Source of the DNA: CAZRWD01 sp964603785
GTDB lineage: Bacteria > Fermentibacterota > Fermentibacteria > Fermentibacterales > Fermentibacteraceae
Length of the DNA: 64,000 nt
Assembly: GCA_964603785.1 (NCBI GenBank)
Contig: CAZRWD010000008.1
Location: 45,188 to 109,187 of the forward strand
Direction: 5' to 3'
The position numbers and the translations under genes are program-made. Under the pieces are notes generated by a model. It saw only the letters and a list, made by a program, of their open reading frames with translations, did not search any database and was not told the DNA's origin. Positions 1 to 7,225 of the stretch are shown here, in pieces (the first letter of the stretch is position 1; every line of letters begins with the position of its first letter).

Positions 1-675
1 CGCGACCGTCGCAGGGTTGCGGGGATCGTCCTCCGGGATGCAGGCCTCGACCTTGCCGACGAGATCGGCACCCACATCGGCGGCCTTCGTGAAGATCCCG
101 CCGCCCACCCTTGCGAACAGCGCCTGGGTGGAGGCCCCCATGCCGAATGTCAGCATCGTAGTGGTTATCAGGATGAGGGATCCCGGGCCTCCCGATGCCG
201 GGTAGACCCTGTTGAGGATCAGGAACCAGGCGGATATGTCCAGGAGCGCAAGGCCGACGACGACCAGGCCCATCACCGCTCCGCTGCGGAAGGCGAGCCT
301 GAGGCCCCGGTCGAGCGAACGTCGCGCTGCGTTAGCCGTGCGGGCCGAGGCGTATGTGGCGGTCTTCATGCCGAAGAACCCTGCGAGGCCGGAGAAGAAG
401 CCGCCGGAGATGAACGCGAAGGGCACCCAGCCGTTCTGGACATGGAGCACGTACGCCAGCAGGGCGAAGATGACGGTGAGGCCTACGAACACGATGAGGA
501 CGACCTTGTACTGCTGCTTCAGGTAGGCCATCGCGCCCTTGCGCACGGCGAGGGCGATCGCGGCCATCCTGGGCGTGCCCTCGCTCTCGCGCATCATGCC
601 CCTGTAGAACAGAATCGCCACGGCGAGCGCGATGATCGAGCCTGCCGGCGCCAGCCAGAACAGCGGGTTCATCAT
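1..675 (-). CDS. hppA: Membrane-bound H+/Na+-translocating pyrophosphatase, N-terminal part (cut by window edge)
   Basis: Membrane pyrophosphatases hydrolyse cytosolic PPi and pump H+ or Na+ across the inner membrane. The reading frame is open from ATG 675 to base 1, giving the first 225 residues of a protein that is normally about 700 long. It begins MMNPLFWLAPAGSIIALAVA and shows several hydrophobic helices. At the window edge it has the family signature GGGIFTKAADVGADLVGKVE followed by PEDDPRNPA, where the pyrophosphate-binding Asp-rich region starts. A GGAGG about 9 bases upstream supports the start. Whether it pumps Na+ or H+, and whether it needs K+, is decided by residues outside the window. 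It is the last of the minus-strand genes running from 5009 and is separated from the UPF0016 gene by a 129-base gap containing a perfect hairpin. Confidence 0.93.
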   Translation of the reverse strand, partial: MMNPLFWLAPAGSIIALAVAILFYRGMMRESEGTPRMAAIALAVRKGAMAYLKQQYKVVLIVFVGLTVIFALLAYVLHVQNGWVPFAFISGGFFSGLAGFFGMKTATYASARTANAARRSLDRGLRLAFRSGAVMGLVVVGLALLDISAWFLILNRVYPASGGPGSLILITTTMLTFGMGASTQALFARVGGGIFTKAADVGADLVGKVEACIPEDDPRNPATVA

Positions 676-691
676 GTCCTGTCCTCCACGG

Positions 692-719
692 GCCCGGAGG
701 GGCGATCGGCCCTCCGGGC
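692..719. promoter_or_regulatory. Perfect inverted repeat in the leader of hppA
   Basis: GCCCGGAGGG (692-701) and CCCTCCGGGC (710-719) form a perfect 10-bp stem with an 8-base loop. On the minus strand the stem ends about six bases before the GGAGG ribosome binding site of hppA. No T-run follows it on either strand, so it does not look like a classical intrinsic terminator. It could be a leader hairpin affecting hppA translation or transcript stability. The structure is seen directly; its role is inferred. Confidence 0.45.
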
Positions 720-804
720 GGGATCATCGAGTTCGTATTCTGGATGAGTCCTCTCGAAGCGACGAGCTAACATGAAACCAGCCCCCCGGGGGGACAAGCC
801 CGGC

Positions 805-1074
805 TCAGCCCTTCAGCAGGACCCAGATCCCCACTCCGATGAACCCGGCCCCGGCGGCCACGGACAGCGCCCTGCCCCTGAGAACGCCCGACAGCAGGGC
901 TCCCGCGGCCACTCCGACCGCGGCGGCGGCGACCAGCGCCAGGGAGGCTCCCAGGAAGACCGTGACCCGGCTGCCTCCCCGGGCGGCGTAGAGCATGGTC
1001 GCCAGCTGGGTCTTGTCACCGATCTCCGCCACGAAGACCGTTGCGAACACAGTGAGGAGGAGCCGGAGATCCAC
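805..1074 (-). CDS. UPF0016/GDT1 family membrane protein, half-size (single domain)
   Basis: This 89-residue protein has about three hydrophobic helices and the family motif EIGDKTQLA near residue 17. UPF0016/GDT1/TMEM165 proteins export or transport Mn2+ or Ca2+; the acidic E-x-G-D-K-T motif lines the cation path. Usual members carry two such domains. This one carries one, so it would have to form a homodimer or pair with another half. I chose GTG 1074 as the start because GGAGGG lies six bases before it. An ATG at 1092 has no binding site and sits against a terminator-like hairpin. It lies between the subtilase and hppA on the same strand. Metal specificity cannot be read from the sequence. 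Confidence 0.8.
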   Translation of the reverse strand: MDLRLLLTVFATVFVAEIGDKTQLATMLYAARGGSRVTVFLGASLALVAAAAVGVAAGALLSGVLRGRALSVAAGAGFIGVGIWVLLKG

Positions 1075-1096
1075 GTCGATCCCTCCAGTCATGAAG

Positions 1097-1125
1097 GGGG
1101 GCGCCGGGACAGGCCCGGCGCCCCC
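1097..1125 (-). terminator. Strong GC hairpin after the subtilase gene
   Basis: A perfect 12-bp stem (1097-1108 with 1114-1125) and a five-base loop lie 20 bases past the subtilase stop codon and before the UPF0016 ribosome binding site. Only a couple of T residues follow on the minus strand, so it is a terminator candidate without a proper U-tract, or an mRNA-protecting 3' hairpin. Confidence 0.5.
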
Positions 1126-1144
1126 GCGTGTCAGGCTGACAGAC

Positions 1145-2890
1145 CTACCTGAGTACCGTGAACCTCGCAGAGGAGGAGAGGCCGTTGCCGACGGCCCTCA
1201 GGAAGTAGACCCCGTTGCCGAGGCTCGAGGGGACGGTGAAGCTCATGGCGTGGCTGCCCTGTGCCAGCTCGCCGCTGAAGGCCAGGCCGATCTGGCGGCC
1301 GCTGACGTCGTACAGGAAGACGCTGACCTTGCCGGACCCGCCCGTGTAGAGGCTGTAGAGCGCGGACGAGGATGCCGGATTGGGCGTGATGGAGGAGATG
1401 AGCATGCCGGGCGCCGGGACCGGCCCGGCCGACTCCTCGATGCCTACGCTTATCGCCGCCTGCACGGCCTGGAGGGCCTGGATGCGGCCCGACCCGTAGG
1501 TGTTCTCCTTGCCCGCGGTGCCCAGGTCGAGGGCCGTCTGCTCGAGGATCATGTCGACCTGCGAGGTGGAGAGGGCGGGGTTGGCGTCCAGCATGAGGGC
1601 CATGAGGCCGGCGTTGTGCGGAGTGGCCATGGATGTGCCGCTCATCGTCGTGTAGCCCGAGGGATTGGCGTAGTTGCAGCTGACGATGTCGACGCCCGGT
1701 GCGCAGACGTCGGGGCGGATCAGGCCGGCGTTGGGCGGCGTGTCGTTGTAGTCGAACCAGGGGGCTATGGTCTCCCAGAGGACGTAGCCGCGGCTCGAGA
1801 AGCTGGCGATGGCATCACCCGAGTCGGTGGCGCCGACGCAGATGCATGCGGAGTGCCCGCCCGGGGCCACCTGCTGGGGATGGGTCCAGGGAGGAGGGCA
1901 GTCGCCGGGGGTGCGGATCGTGTAGGAGCTCGGGCCCTCGTTGCCGGCGGCGATGCTGTGGGGCACGCCGGCGGCGTTGATGTTCTCCTCGGCCGTGCGC
2001 CACAGGGCCCTCTGGGGGTTCCATGCGGGTATGTAGCCGAGCGAGGTGCTGAGGACGTCGGCGCCGTGGGAGACCGCCCAGGCGAAGCCGTCCATGACGT
2101 TCTGCTCGGCGGTGGGGCTCACCGAGGTCATGACCCTGACGGCCATGATGGTCGCGCCCGGGGCCACTCCGCAGGTCGTGCCGGCGGTCCCGTTGCTGGC
2201 GACCGAGCCGGCGCAGTGGGTGCCGTGCCCGTTGCTGTCCATCGGGTCGCCGTCGCCGTTCTCCATGTCCCAGCCGTAGTGCAGCCCGCCGGGGGTGTCG
2301 TGCCACATGTGCGTCGCGAGATCGACGTGGTTGTAGTTCACGCCCGTGTCGATGACGGCCACGACCACGCCCTCGCCGTTGTAGCCGAGGGACCAGACGC
2401 TGGGCGCGCCGATCTTGTCGACACCCCAGGCGTTGGCCTTGCCGGCCTCCTCCGGGGTGGCCGGGCGCACGTCGATGGGCTCGATGAACGGGCTGGTGGC
2501 AGGCCTGAAGTCGACCCAGGCCACGTCGGACCTGGAGGCGATCTCCCTGATCACCGCAGGGGTGGCCTCGCAGCTGATGAAGTTGGCCAGCCAGTTGGTG
2601 TGCAGGCCGGTCAGCACGTCCTCCGGATAGGCCTTGAGGGCCTCCAGGATGGGCTGCTGGGTCTCGTCGGCGACGTCCATCATGACGTCGACAGCGAACT
2701 CCCGGCGGGCATCCCTGTCCATGCCTATCGTGGCCTGCGCTATGTAGTCGCAGTCGGCGTCGCCGACGGGCTTGACGTAGATGCATACCAGCTCGTCCGA
2801 GCGGCAGTCCGCGAGCTCCGACGCCAGCTGAGGCGTGATGCCAGCAGAGACGACGGCGGCCAGAACCAGGCAAGATGCTAGATGTTTCAC
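1145..2890 (-). CDS. Secreted subtilisin-like serine protease (S8) with C-terminal sorting-like domain
   Basis: The product has about 581 residues. A signal peptide (KHLASCLVLAAVVSAG) is followed by a propeptide-like region to about residue 120. The S8 catalytic domain has Asp181 (VIDTGV), His222 (HGTHCAG) and Ser420 (GTSMATP), plus the oxyanion AAGNEG. The last 80 residues start at SSITPNPASS and contain VFLYDVSGRQI and GNGVYFLRA. That is the pattern of type IX secretion (por) sorting or FlgD-like Ig domains common in FCB bacteria. I prefer GTG 2890, with AAAGGA upstream, over GTG 2908. It probably degrades extracellular protein. The export route is inferred from the tail; no T9SS gene is in the window. 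Confidence 0.92.
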   Translation of the reverse strand: MKHLASCLVLAAVVSAGITPQLASELADCRSDELVCIYVKPVGDADCDYIAQATIGMDRDARREFAVDVMMDVADETQQPILEALKAYPEDVLTGLHTNWLANFISCEATPAVIREIASRSDVAWVDFRPATSPFIEPIDVRPATPEEAGKANAWGVDKIGAPSVWSLGYNGEGVVVAVIDTGVNYNHVDLATHMWHDTPGGLHYGWDMENGDGDPMDSNGHGTHCAGSVASNGTAGTTCGVAPGATIMAVRVMTSVSPTAEQNVMDGFAWAVSHGADVLSTSLGYIPAWNPQRALWRTAEENINAAGVPHSIAAGNEGPSSYTIRTPGDCPPPWTHPQQVAPGGHSACICVGATDSGDAIASFSSRGYVLWETIAPWFDYNDTPPNAGLIRPDVCAPGVDIVSCNYANPSGYTTMSGTSMATPHNAGLMALMLDANPALSTSQVDMILEQTALDLGTAGKENTYGSGRIQALQAVQAAISVGIEESAGPVPAPGMLISSITPNPASSSALYSLYTGGSGKVSVFLYDVSGRQIGLAFSGELAQGSHAMSFTVPSSLGNGVYFLRAVGNGLSSSARFTVLR

Positions 2891-2929
2891 CTGCGTTCCT
2901 TTCCCCACTTTCGTGGCTTGTCTACCCCA

Positions 2930-3658
2930 TCATCCTTCGCCGGTGCCGCCGCAGGGGTCGACCGAACCCCCTCCGGACCTCCAGGCCTCGACCTCGTCGA
3001 TGAACGACCTGCAGGCCCCCCGCAGTACGGACTCCGGTTCCAGTCCTCTGTTCCTCATGTAATCTACAACGGAGAACAGCAGGGAGCCAAGCGGCGGTTC
3101 CCCGCCCCCGGGACACGCGCCGGAAGCAGGCCCGGAGAGGATCTTCCGCGTCAGGTCCTCCGCCGAGGGGTTCATCCCGGTCCACCTGTAGCCCAGGTCC
3201 TCGGCCCTCTGCTGTATCCTCCACGCCGTCTGCAGGGCGGGCATGCCGGGCGGGACCGAGCTGAAGAAGCCGGAATCGCCCTTCTCACCCGCCTTGATGG
3301 CCTCCCAGCGCTTCTCGACCTCCTCGGGGGCGAGCCCCTCGGGGGTGCCGAACACGTGCGGATGGCGCCTGACCAGCTTGTCCGCGATCCCGTCCGAGAC
3401 CCGGGTCAGGTCGAAGAGCCCCTCCTCCTGGGCGATCAGAGCCGCCATGACTATGTGCAGTAGGAGGTCGCCGAGCTCCGATGCCAGGGCATCCCAGTCC
3501 TCGGTCTCGACTGCGAAGGCCGCCTCGTGCGCCTCCTCCAGGAGGAAGGGTCTGAGGGAGGAGATCGTCTGGCTGCGGTCCCATTCGCAGCCGCCCGGGG
3601 CTCTCAGCCTCCTGACCGTCTCCATGAGCCGCTCCAGGGCGGGGATGTGCTCATCCAT
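2930..3658 (-). CDS. mazG: Nucleoside triphosphate pyrophosphohydrolase MazG
   Basis: MazG hydrolyses (d)NTPs to monophosphate and PPi, cleaning the nucleotide pool. The product is 242 residues, close to the usual 260. The first domain carries CEWDRSQTISSLRPFLLEEA, with the metal-binding E-E-x-x-E, then ELGDLLLHIV (E-x-x-D) and RRHPHVFG, all diagnostic. In the second domain the corresponding E-x-x-D has become PLGS (in EPPLGSLLFSVVDY), so that copy is probably not catalytic. In E. coli MazG it is the second domain that does most of the work, so the division of labour here may be reversed. It overlaps the end of lpdA by eight bases and sits just before the subtilase. Confidence 0.93.
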   Translation of the reverse strand: MDEHIPALERLMETVRRLRAPGGCEWDRSQTISSLRPFLLEEAHEAAFAVETEDWDALASELGDLLLHIVMAALIAQEEGLFDLTRVSDGIADKLVRRHPHVFGTPEGLAPEEVEKRWEAIKAGEKGDSGFFSSVPPGMPALQTAWRIQQRAEDLGYRWTGMNPSAEDLTRKILSGPASGACPGGGEPPLGSLLFSVVDYMRNRGLEPESVLRGACRSFIDEVEAWRSGGGSVDPCGGTGEG

Positions 3659-5009
3659 GAATCGATCCCGGGCCTGAATCCTCCCCGGCCTCCATGAAGA
3701 GCTCGCCCAGCGTCGGATGGGGGTGGATGATCTCTCCGAGCCTCGACGCCTTCAGCCCGGCCTCCAATGCGACCACGGCCTCTCCGATGAGGCTGCTCGC
3801 GTCCCGTCCCGCGATCTGCACGCCCAGCAGCCTGCCGTCGGCAGCGGAGGAGACCAGCTTCAGGAGGCCTTCCGACTCGCCCAGACCGACGGCCCTCCCG
3901 TTCGCCGCATACCGCGACCGCGTCACCTCGATGTCGACCCCCCTCCTCCTCAGCTCGTCCTCCCCCGGGCCTGCGACTGCTATCTCGGGGATGGTGAAGA
4001 TGCAGGAGGGCATCCTGTCCGGATGAGGGGCGGGCCTCTCCAGGCCCGCCATGGAGGCTACCGCGCAGAGCGCCTGCGCGCTTCCCGCATGGGCGAGCTG
4101 CCAGGCTCCCGTCGCGTCTCCCGCCGCGTACACGCCGGGAAGAGTCGTCATCATGGACTCGTCGACCACTATGGCGGCCCCCCGCAGCCCGACACCGGCC
4201 TCGGCCAGACCCATGCCGGACGTCGCCGGAACCCTGCCGGCAGCCACCACGAGAGTATCCGAGACCACCGTCGAACCGTCCGCGAGGGTCACCTCCGCCT
4301 CTCCCGGGGCCACGGACGCTCCAGCGGCCGCGATCCCGGTGTGGAAGGCCACTCCCATGCGCGACATGGAGTTCCTTACTATGGTGCGCATGTCCGAATC
4401 GACGCCGGGAAGGATGTCCCCGAGCATCTCGAGAACCGTGACGGAGACCCCGAAGGCGCTCATGACGGAAGCGAACTCGCACCCGATGACCCCTCCCCCG
4501 ACGATGGTCATCGAGCCGGGCAGCCTCTCCATCGTCAGGAACCCGTCGCTCGTGAGCGCGCCCTCGACGGAGAGAGCCCGGGGGATGAGGGGCATGGAGC
4601 CGGGCGAGAGCAGCACGAACCGCGACCGCAGCTCCCTCCCGGCGACGGAGACGGCGCCGGGGCCGAGAAGCGTGCCGCGCCCCCTGACCATCTCGATCCC
4701 GAGGGTCGAGAGCCGGGCCTCTACGCCCTTCCTGAGCCTCGACACGACCATGTCGCGGCGCTTCGACACGGCCGGCCAGTCGGGCTCGAGCGATCCGGAC
4801 AGGCCGAGCCTCCTGGCGCCGCGCGCGGCGTGGACGAGTTCCGCCGAGGCCACGAGGGCCTTGGTGGGGATGCACCCCCTGTTGAGGCATGTGCCCCCGG
4901 TCTCCCGCTCCTCGACCACCGCCGTGCGCATGCCCAGCTGGGCGGCCCGGACCGCGGGGACGTAGCCGGCGGGCCCCGAACCTATGACCACGAGATCGAA
5001 CCCTTCCAT
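3651..5009 (-). CDS. lpdA: Dihydrolipoyl dehydrogenase (E3)
   Basis: This 452-residue flavoprotein reoxidises dihydrolipoamide in 2-oxoacid dehydrogenase or glycine-cleavage complexes. It shows the FAD fold IGSGPAGYVPAVRAAQLG at the N-terminus and the redox disulfide GGTCLNRGCIPTKA near residue 40. The NAD-binding GGGVIGCEFASV and GDATG follow, and the C-terminal catalytic His is in HPHPTLGELF. ATG 5009 is chosen because FAD-binding strand 1 starts at once and GGGAG lies 8-12 bases upstream. The frame stays open further upstream without homology. It is the first gene of the minus-strand series at the left end, divergent from the TPR gene. No E1 or E2 partner is in view. Confidence 0.94.
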   Translation of the reverse strand: MEGFDLVVIGSGPAGYVPAVRAAQLGMRTAVVEERETGGTCLNRGCIPTKALVASAELVHAARGARRLGLSGSLEPDWPAVSKRRDMVVSRLRKGVEARLSTLGIEMVRGRGTLLGPGAVSVAGRELRSRFVLLSPGSMPLIPRALSVEGALTSDGFLTMERLPGSMTIVGGGVIGCEFASVMSAFGVSVTVLEMLGDILPGVDSDMRTIVRNSMSRMGVAFHTGIAAAGASVAPGEAEVTLADGSTVVSDTLVVAAGRVPATSGMGLAEAGVGLRGAAIVVDESMMTTLPGVYAAGDATGAWQLAHAGSAQALCAVASMAGLERPAPHPDRMPSCIFTIPEIAVAGPGEDELRRRGVDIEVTRSRYAANGRAVGLGESEGLLKLVSSAADGRLLGVQIAGRDASSLIGEAVVALEAGLKASRLGEIIHPHPTLGELFMEAGEDSGPGSIHG

Positions 5010-5030
5010 GAGATGCTCCCGGGAAAGCGT

Positions 5031-5060
5031 GTGACGAGGCCTGGATGCAGAGGGTATAAT
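5031..5060 (+). promoter_or_regulatory. Sigma-70-type promoter for the TPR gene
   Basis: A perfect TATAAT -10 lies at 5055-5060, with GTGACG at 5031-5036 as a weak -35 (18-base spacer). Transcription would start near 5067, about 20 bases before the ATG at 5088. The A/T patch is nearly symmetrical (TATTAT on the other strand) and may also serve lpdA. Confidence 0.5.
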
Positions 5061-5087
5061 ATCCGGTCCGATACACTCGGGGGAGAC

Positions 5088-5849
5088 ATGATCCCGGTTC
5101 TCTGCCTCATGCTCGCGACATCGACGCTCTTCGAGGAATCCGGCTTCCGGCAGGCCCTCGTGGACCTCCGCTGCGAGACGGGTTCGGCATTCCTGCAGCA
5201 GGGGCTCCTCGAGGAGGCGGAATCCGAGTTCAGGGAGGCGCTCGACCTGGATCCCCTGTGCAACGGCGCCATACTCGGGCTGGGCAGGATCTACTCGGTC
5301 CGCGGCGCGTGGGAGTCGGCGGAGAGCTACCTCCGGCAGTACGTCGAGGCGGTTCCTGACGATCCGGACGGGCTGCTGGAGCTGGCCAGGCTGCTCTCCT
5401 CCACCGACAGGCACGCGGAGGCCTGCCTCCTGGCTAGGAGCTCGGCGGAGATCTCCACCCATGACGGGGAGGCATGGCTGGTCTGCGGAGCCGCGGCGCT
5501 CGCCGCATCGGATACCGCACAGGCGTCGTTCGCCCTCGGGAGGGCCATCGAGACGGGAGGCAGGCCGGCGCTCGAGGCCGCCGTCCTGATGTCGGGGCTC
5601 CTGCTGTCCCGCGCGAGGACCGAAGAGGCGGTCTCGCTCCTCGCGTCAGCCTCCGACGCCGGGTACGCACCGGCGTCCTACCGGCTCGGACGGCTCTACA
5701 TCTCCTGGGGAGACTTCGCAAGAGGATCTGCGCTCGTGAACCACGCCCTCTCTCTCGAACCCTCCGCATCCTTCGCCGATTCGGCCCGGATCATACTGGA
5801 CGGACTGGCGGAATCCGGCTGCTATTTCACGGGGTCGACCGGAAACTGA
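5088..5849 (+). CDS. TPR-repeat protein
   Basis: The product has 253 residues, with a short hydrophobic N-terminus (MIPVLCLMLATSTLF) that may be an uncleaved or weak signal. About six TPR-like helical pairs follow, for example GSAFLQQGLLEEAESEFREA with DPLCNGAILGLGRIYSVRGAW, then repeats at roughly 34-residue spacing. TPRs mediate protein-protein contacts, and no catalytic domain is seen. GGGGGAG lies just before the ATG. The stop codon overlaps the probable CTG start of the TldD-like gene in the sequence CTGA, so the products are probably made together. Its partner is unknown. Confidence 0.8.
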   Translation: MIPVLCLMLATSTLFEESGFRQALVDLRCETGSAFLQQGLLEEAESEFREALDLDPLCNGAILGLGRIYSVRGAWESAESYLRQYVEAVPDDPDGLLELARLLSSTDRHAEACLLARSSAEISTHDGEAWLVCGAAALAASDTAQASFALGRAIETGGRPALEAAVLMSGLLLSRARTEEAVSLLASASDAGYAPASYRLGRLYISWGDFARGSALVNHALSLEPSASFADSARIILDGLAESGCYFTGSTGN

Positions 5850-7225
5850 CTCACGACGACCTGTTCGAGGACATGGTCGCGAGGGCGTCCTCTCTCGCCG
5901 CTCGGGACCCCGGGGACTTCGTCGAGTTCAGGATCGAGAAGAGAGACGGCGTCACCCTCTCGCACACGCCGGACGGCCTGTGCGACATCACCCGCGCCAC
6001 AGAGGCGGGCTGCCATGCGAGGGTGCTGCGGGACGGCGTCTGGGGAACGGGCAGCATCTCGTCGGACGAGGATCCGGCAGCCGCGCTGGCGCGGGCTGGG
6101 GCCGCGGCCCGCACGCCGGGGCTCCCCGGACGGGCCGTCCTGGCGCGCCCCCCGGCGTCGAGGGGATTCCACGGACAGGACGCGATCGAGCACCCATCCA
6201 GCACCCCCCTGCGGGACAAGGCCTTCCTCTGCAGGCGATACTGCGATCTGCTCTCCTCCGAGACCTCCGGAGCCCCGTGCAGGGTCAGTTACAGGGATTT
6301 CTCGCGCACCAGGGCCGTGATCAGCTCCGCAGGAGCCGAGGTGGTGGAGGAGGAGGTCTTCTGCGGCTTCAGGATGGATGCCCTGGCGCCGGGGACGGGG
6401 CTGTCGGCCTCGCGCGACATGGCCGGGAGGGCCGGGCTCGAGTTCTTCAGGGGGCGCGAGGGCGTGGTCGACGAGGTGGCGCGCGAGTGCGCCGACCTCG
6501 CCCTGGCGGTCCCGGCTCCGGGAGTCGGGGGGAGGTTCCTGCTGGACGGCGAGATGGCCGGGGTCTTCGTGCACGAGGTCTTCGGCCACCTCTGCGAGTC
6601 GGGTGCGCATCCCCTGTCGCCGGCGACGGACGGATTCCTGATCCGGGGGGCTCGGGTCGCCGATGCTTGCGTCTCGATCGTCGACGACGCCACGCTGATG
6701 CACATGCCCGGCAGCCACAGGTTCGACGACGAGGGAGTGCCGGGGGCCAGGACGGAGATGGTCAGCGCGGGCAGGCTGGTGACCCGGCTCCACACGCTCG
6801 AGACCGCCGGGGCGGAGGGGACCTCAAGCACGGGCAACGCCCGGGCGGTCGACTTCAGGTCGCCTCCTTCGGCCAGGATGACCTGCACGATCCTGTCCCC
6901 GGGGGACCTGTCCACCGAAGCCCTGCTCGCGATGCTCTCCGACGGGCTGTACCTGCAGGGGTCGCTTCACGGCTCCACCGACATGGGGACATTCTCGCTC
7001 ACCTCGAGGAAGGGCAGGATCGTGAAGTCCGGATGCGCGGGGAGCGTGACGGGGCCGGTGACCATCACGGGCCGGGTCTTCGACTTCCTGCGGGCGATAG
7101 AGGCGGTCGGAGCCGAAGTGGTCCTGCGCAGCGGATCGGGAGGGTGCTCCAGCTCGGGGTCCGGGATGATCCCCGTCAGCTTCGGAGCCCCCCATGTCCT
7201 CATCTCGGGGGGGCTCCCGACATGA
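5846..7225 (+). CDS. TldD-like metalloprotease subunit (probable CTG start)
   Basis: TldD and TldE (PmbA) form a heteromeric cytoplasmic metalloprotease that cuts unfolded peptides and matures some peptide antibiotics. The metal site HEVFGH is at about residues 243-248, followed by the usual downstream GDGxx-like core and a C-terminal SGSGMIPVSFGAPHVLI. No ATG, GTG or TTG occurs early enough. CTG 5846 overlaps the previous stop as CTGA and restores the first family helix (THDDLFEDMVARASSLA). The first ATG is 5873 and would remove nine residues of it. The length is 459 residues from CTG or 450 from ATG. The gene ends in an ATGA overlap with the TldE-like gene. Confidence 0.85.
   Translation: MTHDDLFEDMVARASSLAARDPGDFVEFRIEKRDGVTLSHTPDGLCDITRATEAGCHARVLRDGVWGTGSISSDEDPAAALARAGAAARTPGLPGRAVLARPPASRGFHGQDAIEHPSSTPLRDKAFLCRRYCDLLSSETSGAPCRVSYRDFSRTRAVISSAGAEVVEEEVFCGFRMDALAPGTGLSASRDMAGRAGLEFFRGREGVVDEVARECADLALAVPAPGVGGRFLLDGEMAGVFVHEVFGHLCESGAHPLSPATDGFLIRGARVADACVSIVDDATLMHMPGSHRFDDEGVPGARTEMVSAGRLVTRLHTLETAGAEGTSSTGNARAVDFRSPPSARMTCTILSPGDLSTEALLAMLSDGLYLQGSLHGSTDMGTFSLTSRKGRIVKSGCAGSVTGPVTITGRVFDFLRAIEAVGAEVVLRSGSGGCSSSGSGMIPVSFGAPHVLISGGLPT

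Noticed and set aside
782..793. CCCCCCGGGGGG palindrome after the UPF0016 gene as a terminator
   Set aside because: It has no loop of its own and no T-run; with shifted pairing the stem is short.
995..2881. Long open frame on the plus strand opposite the subtilase
   Set aside because: It is the antisense shadow of the protease gene, which has all catalytic motifs. High G+C makes such frames common; no motif or binding site supports it.
3717..5087. Open frame extending the TPR gene far upstream
   Set aside because: It runs antisense to lpdA and carries no homology; the promoter and binding site fit ATG 5088.
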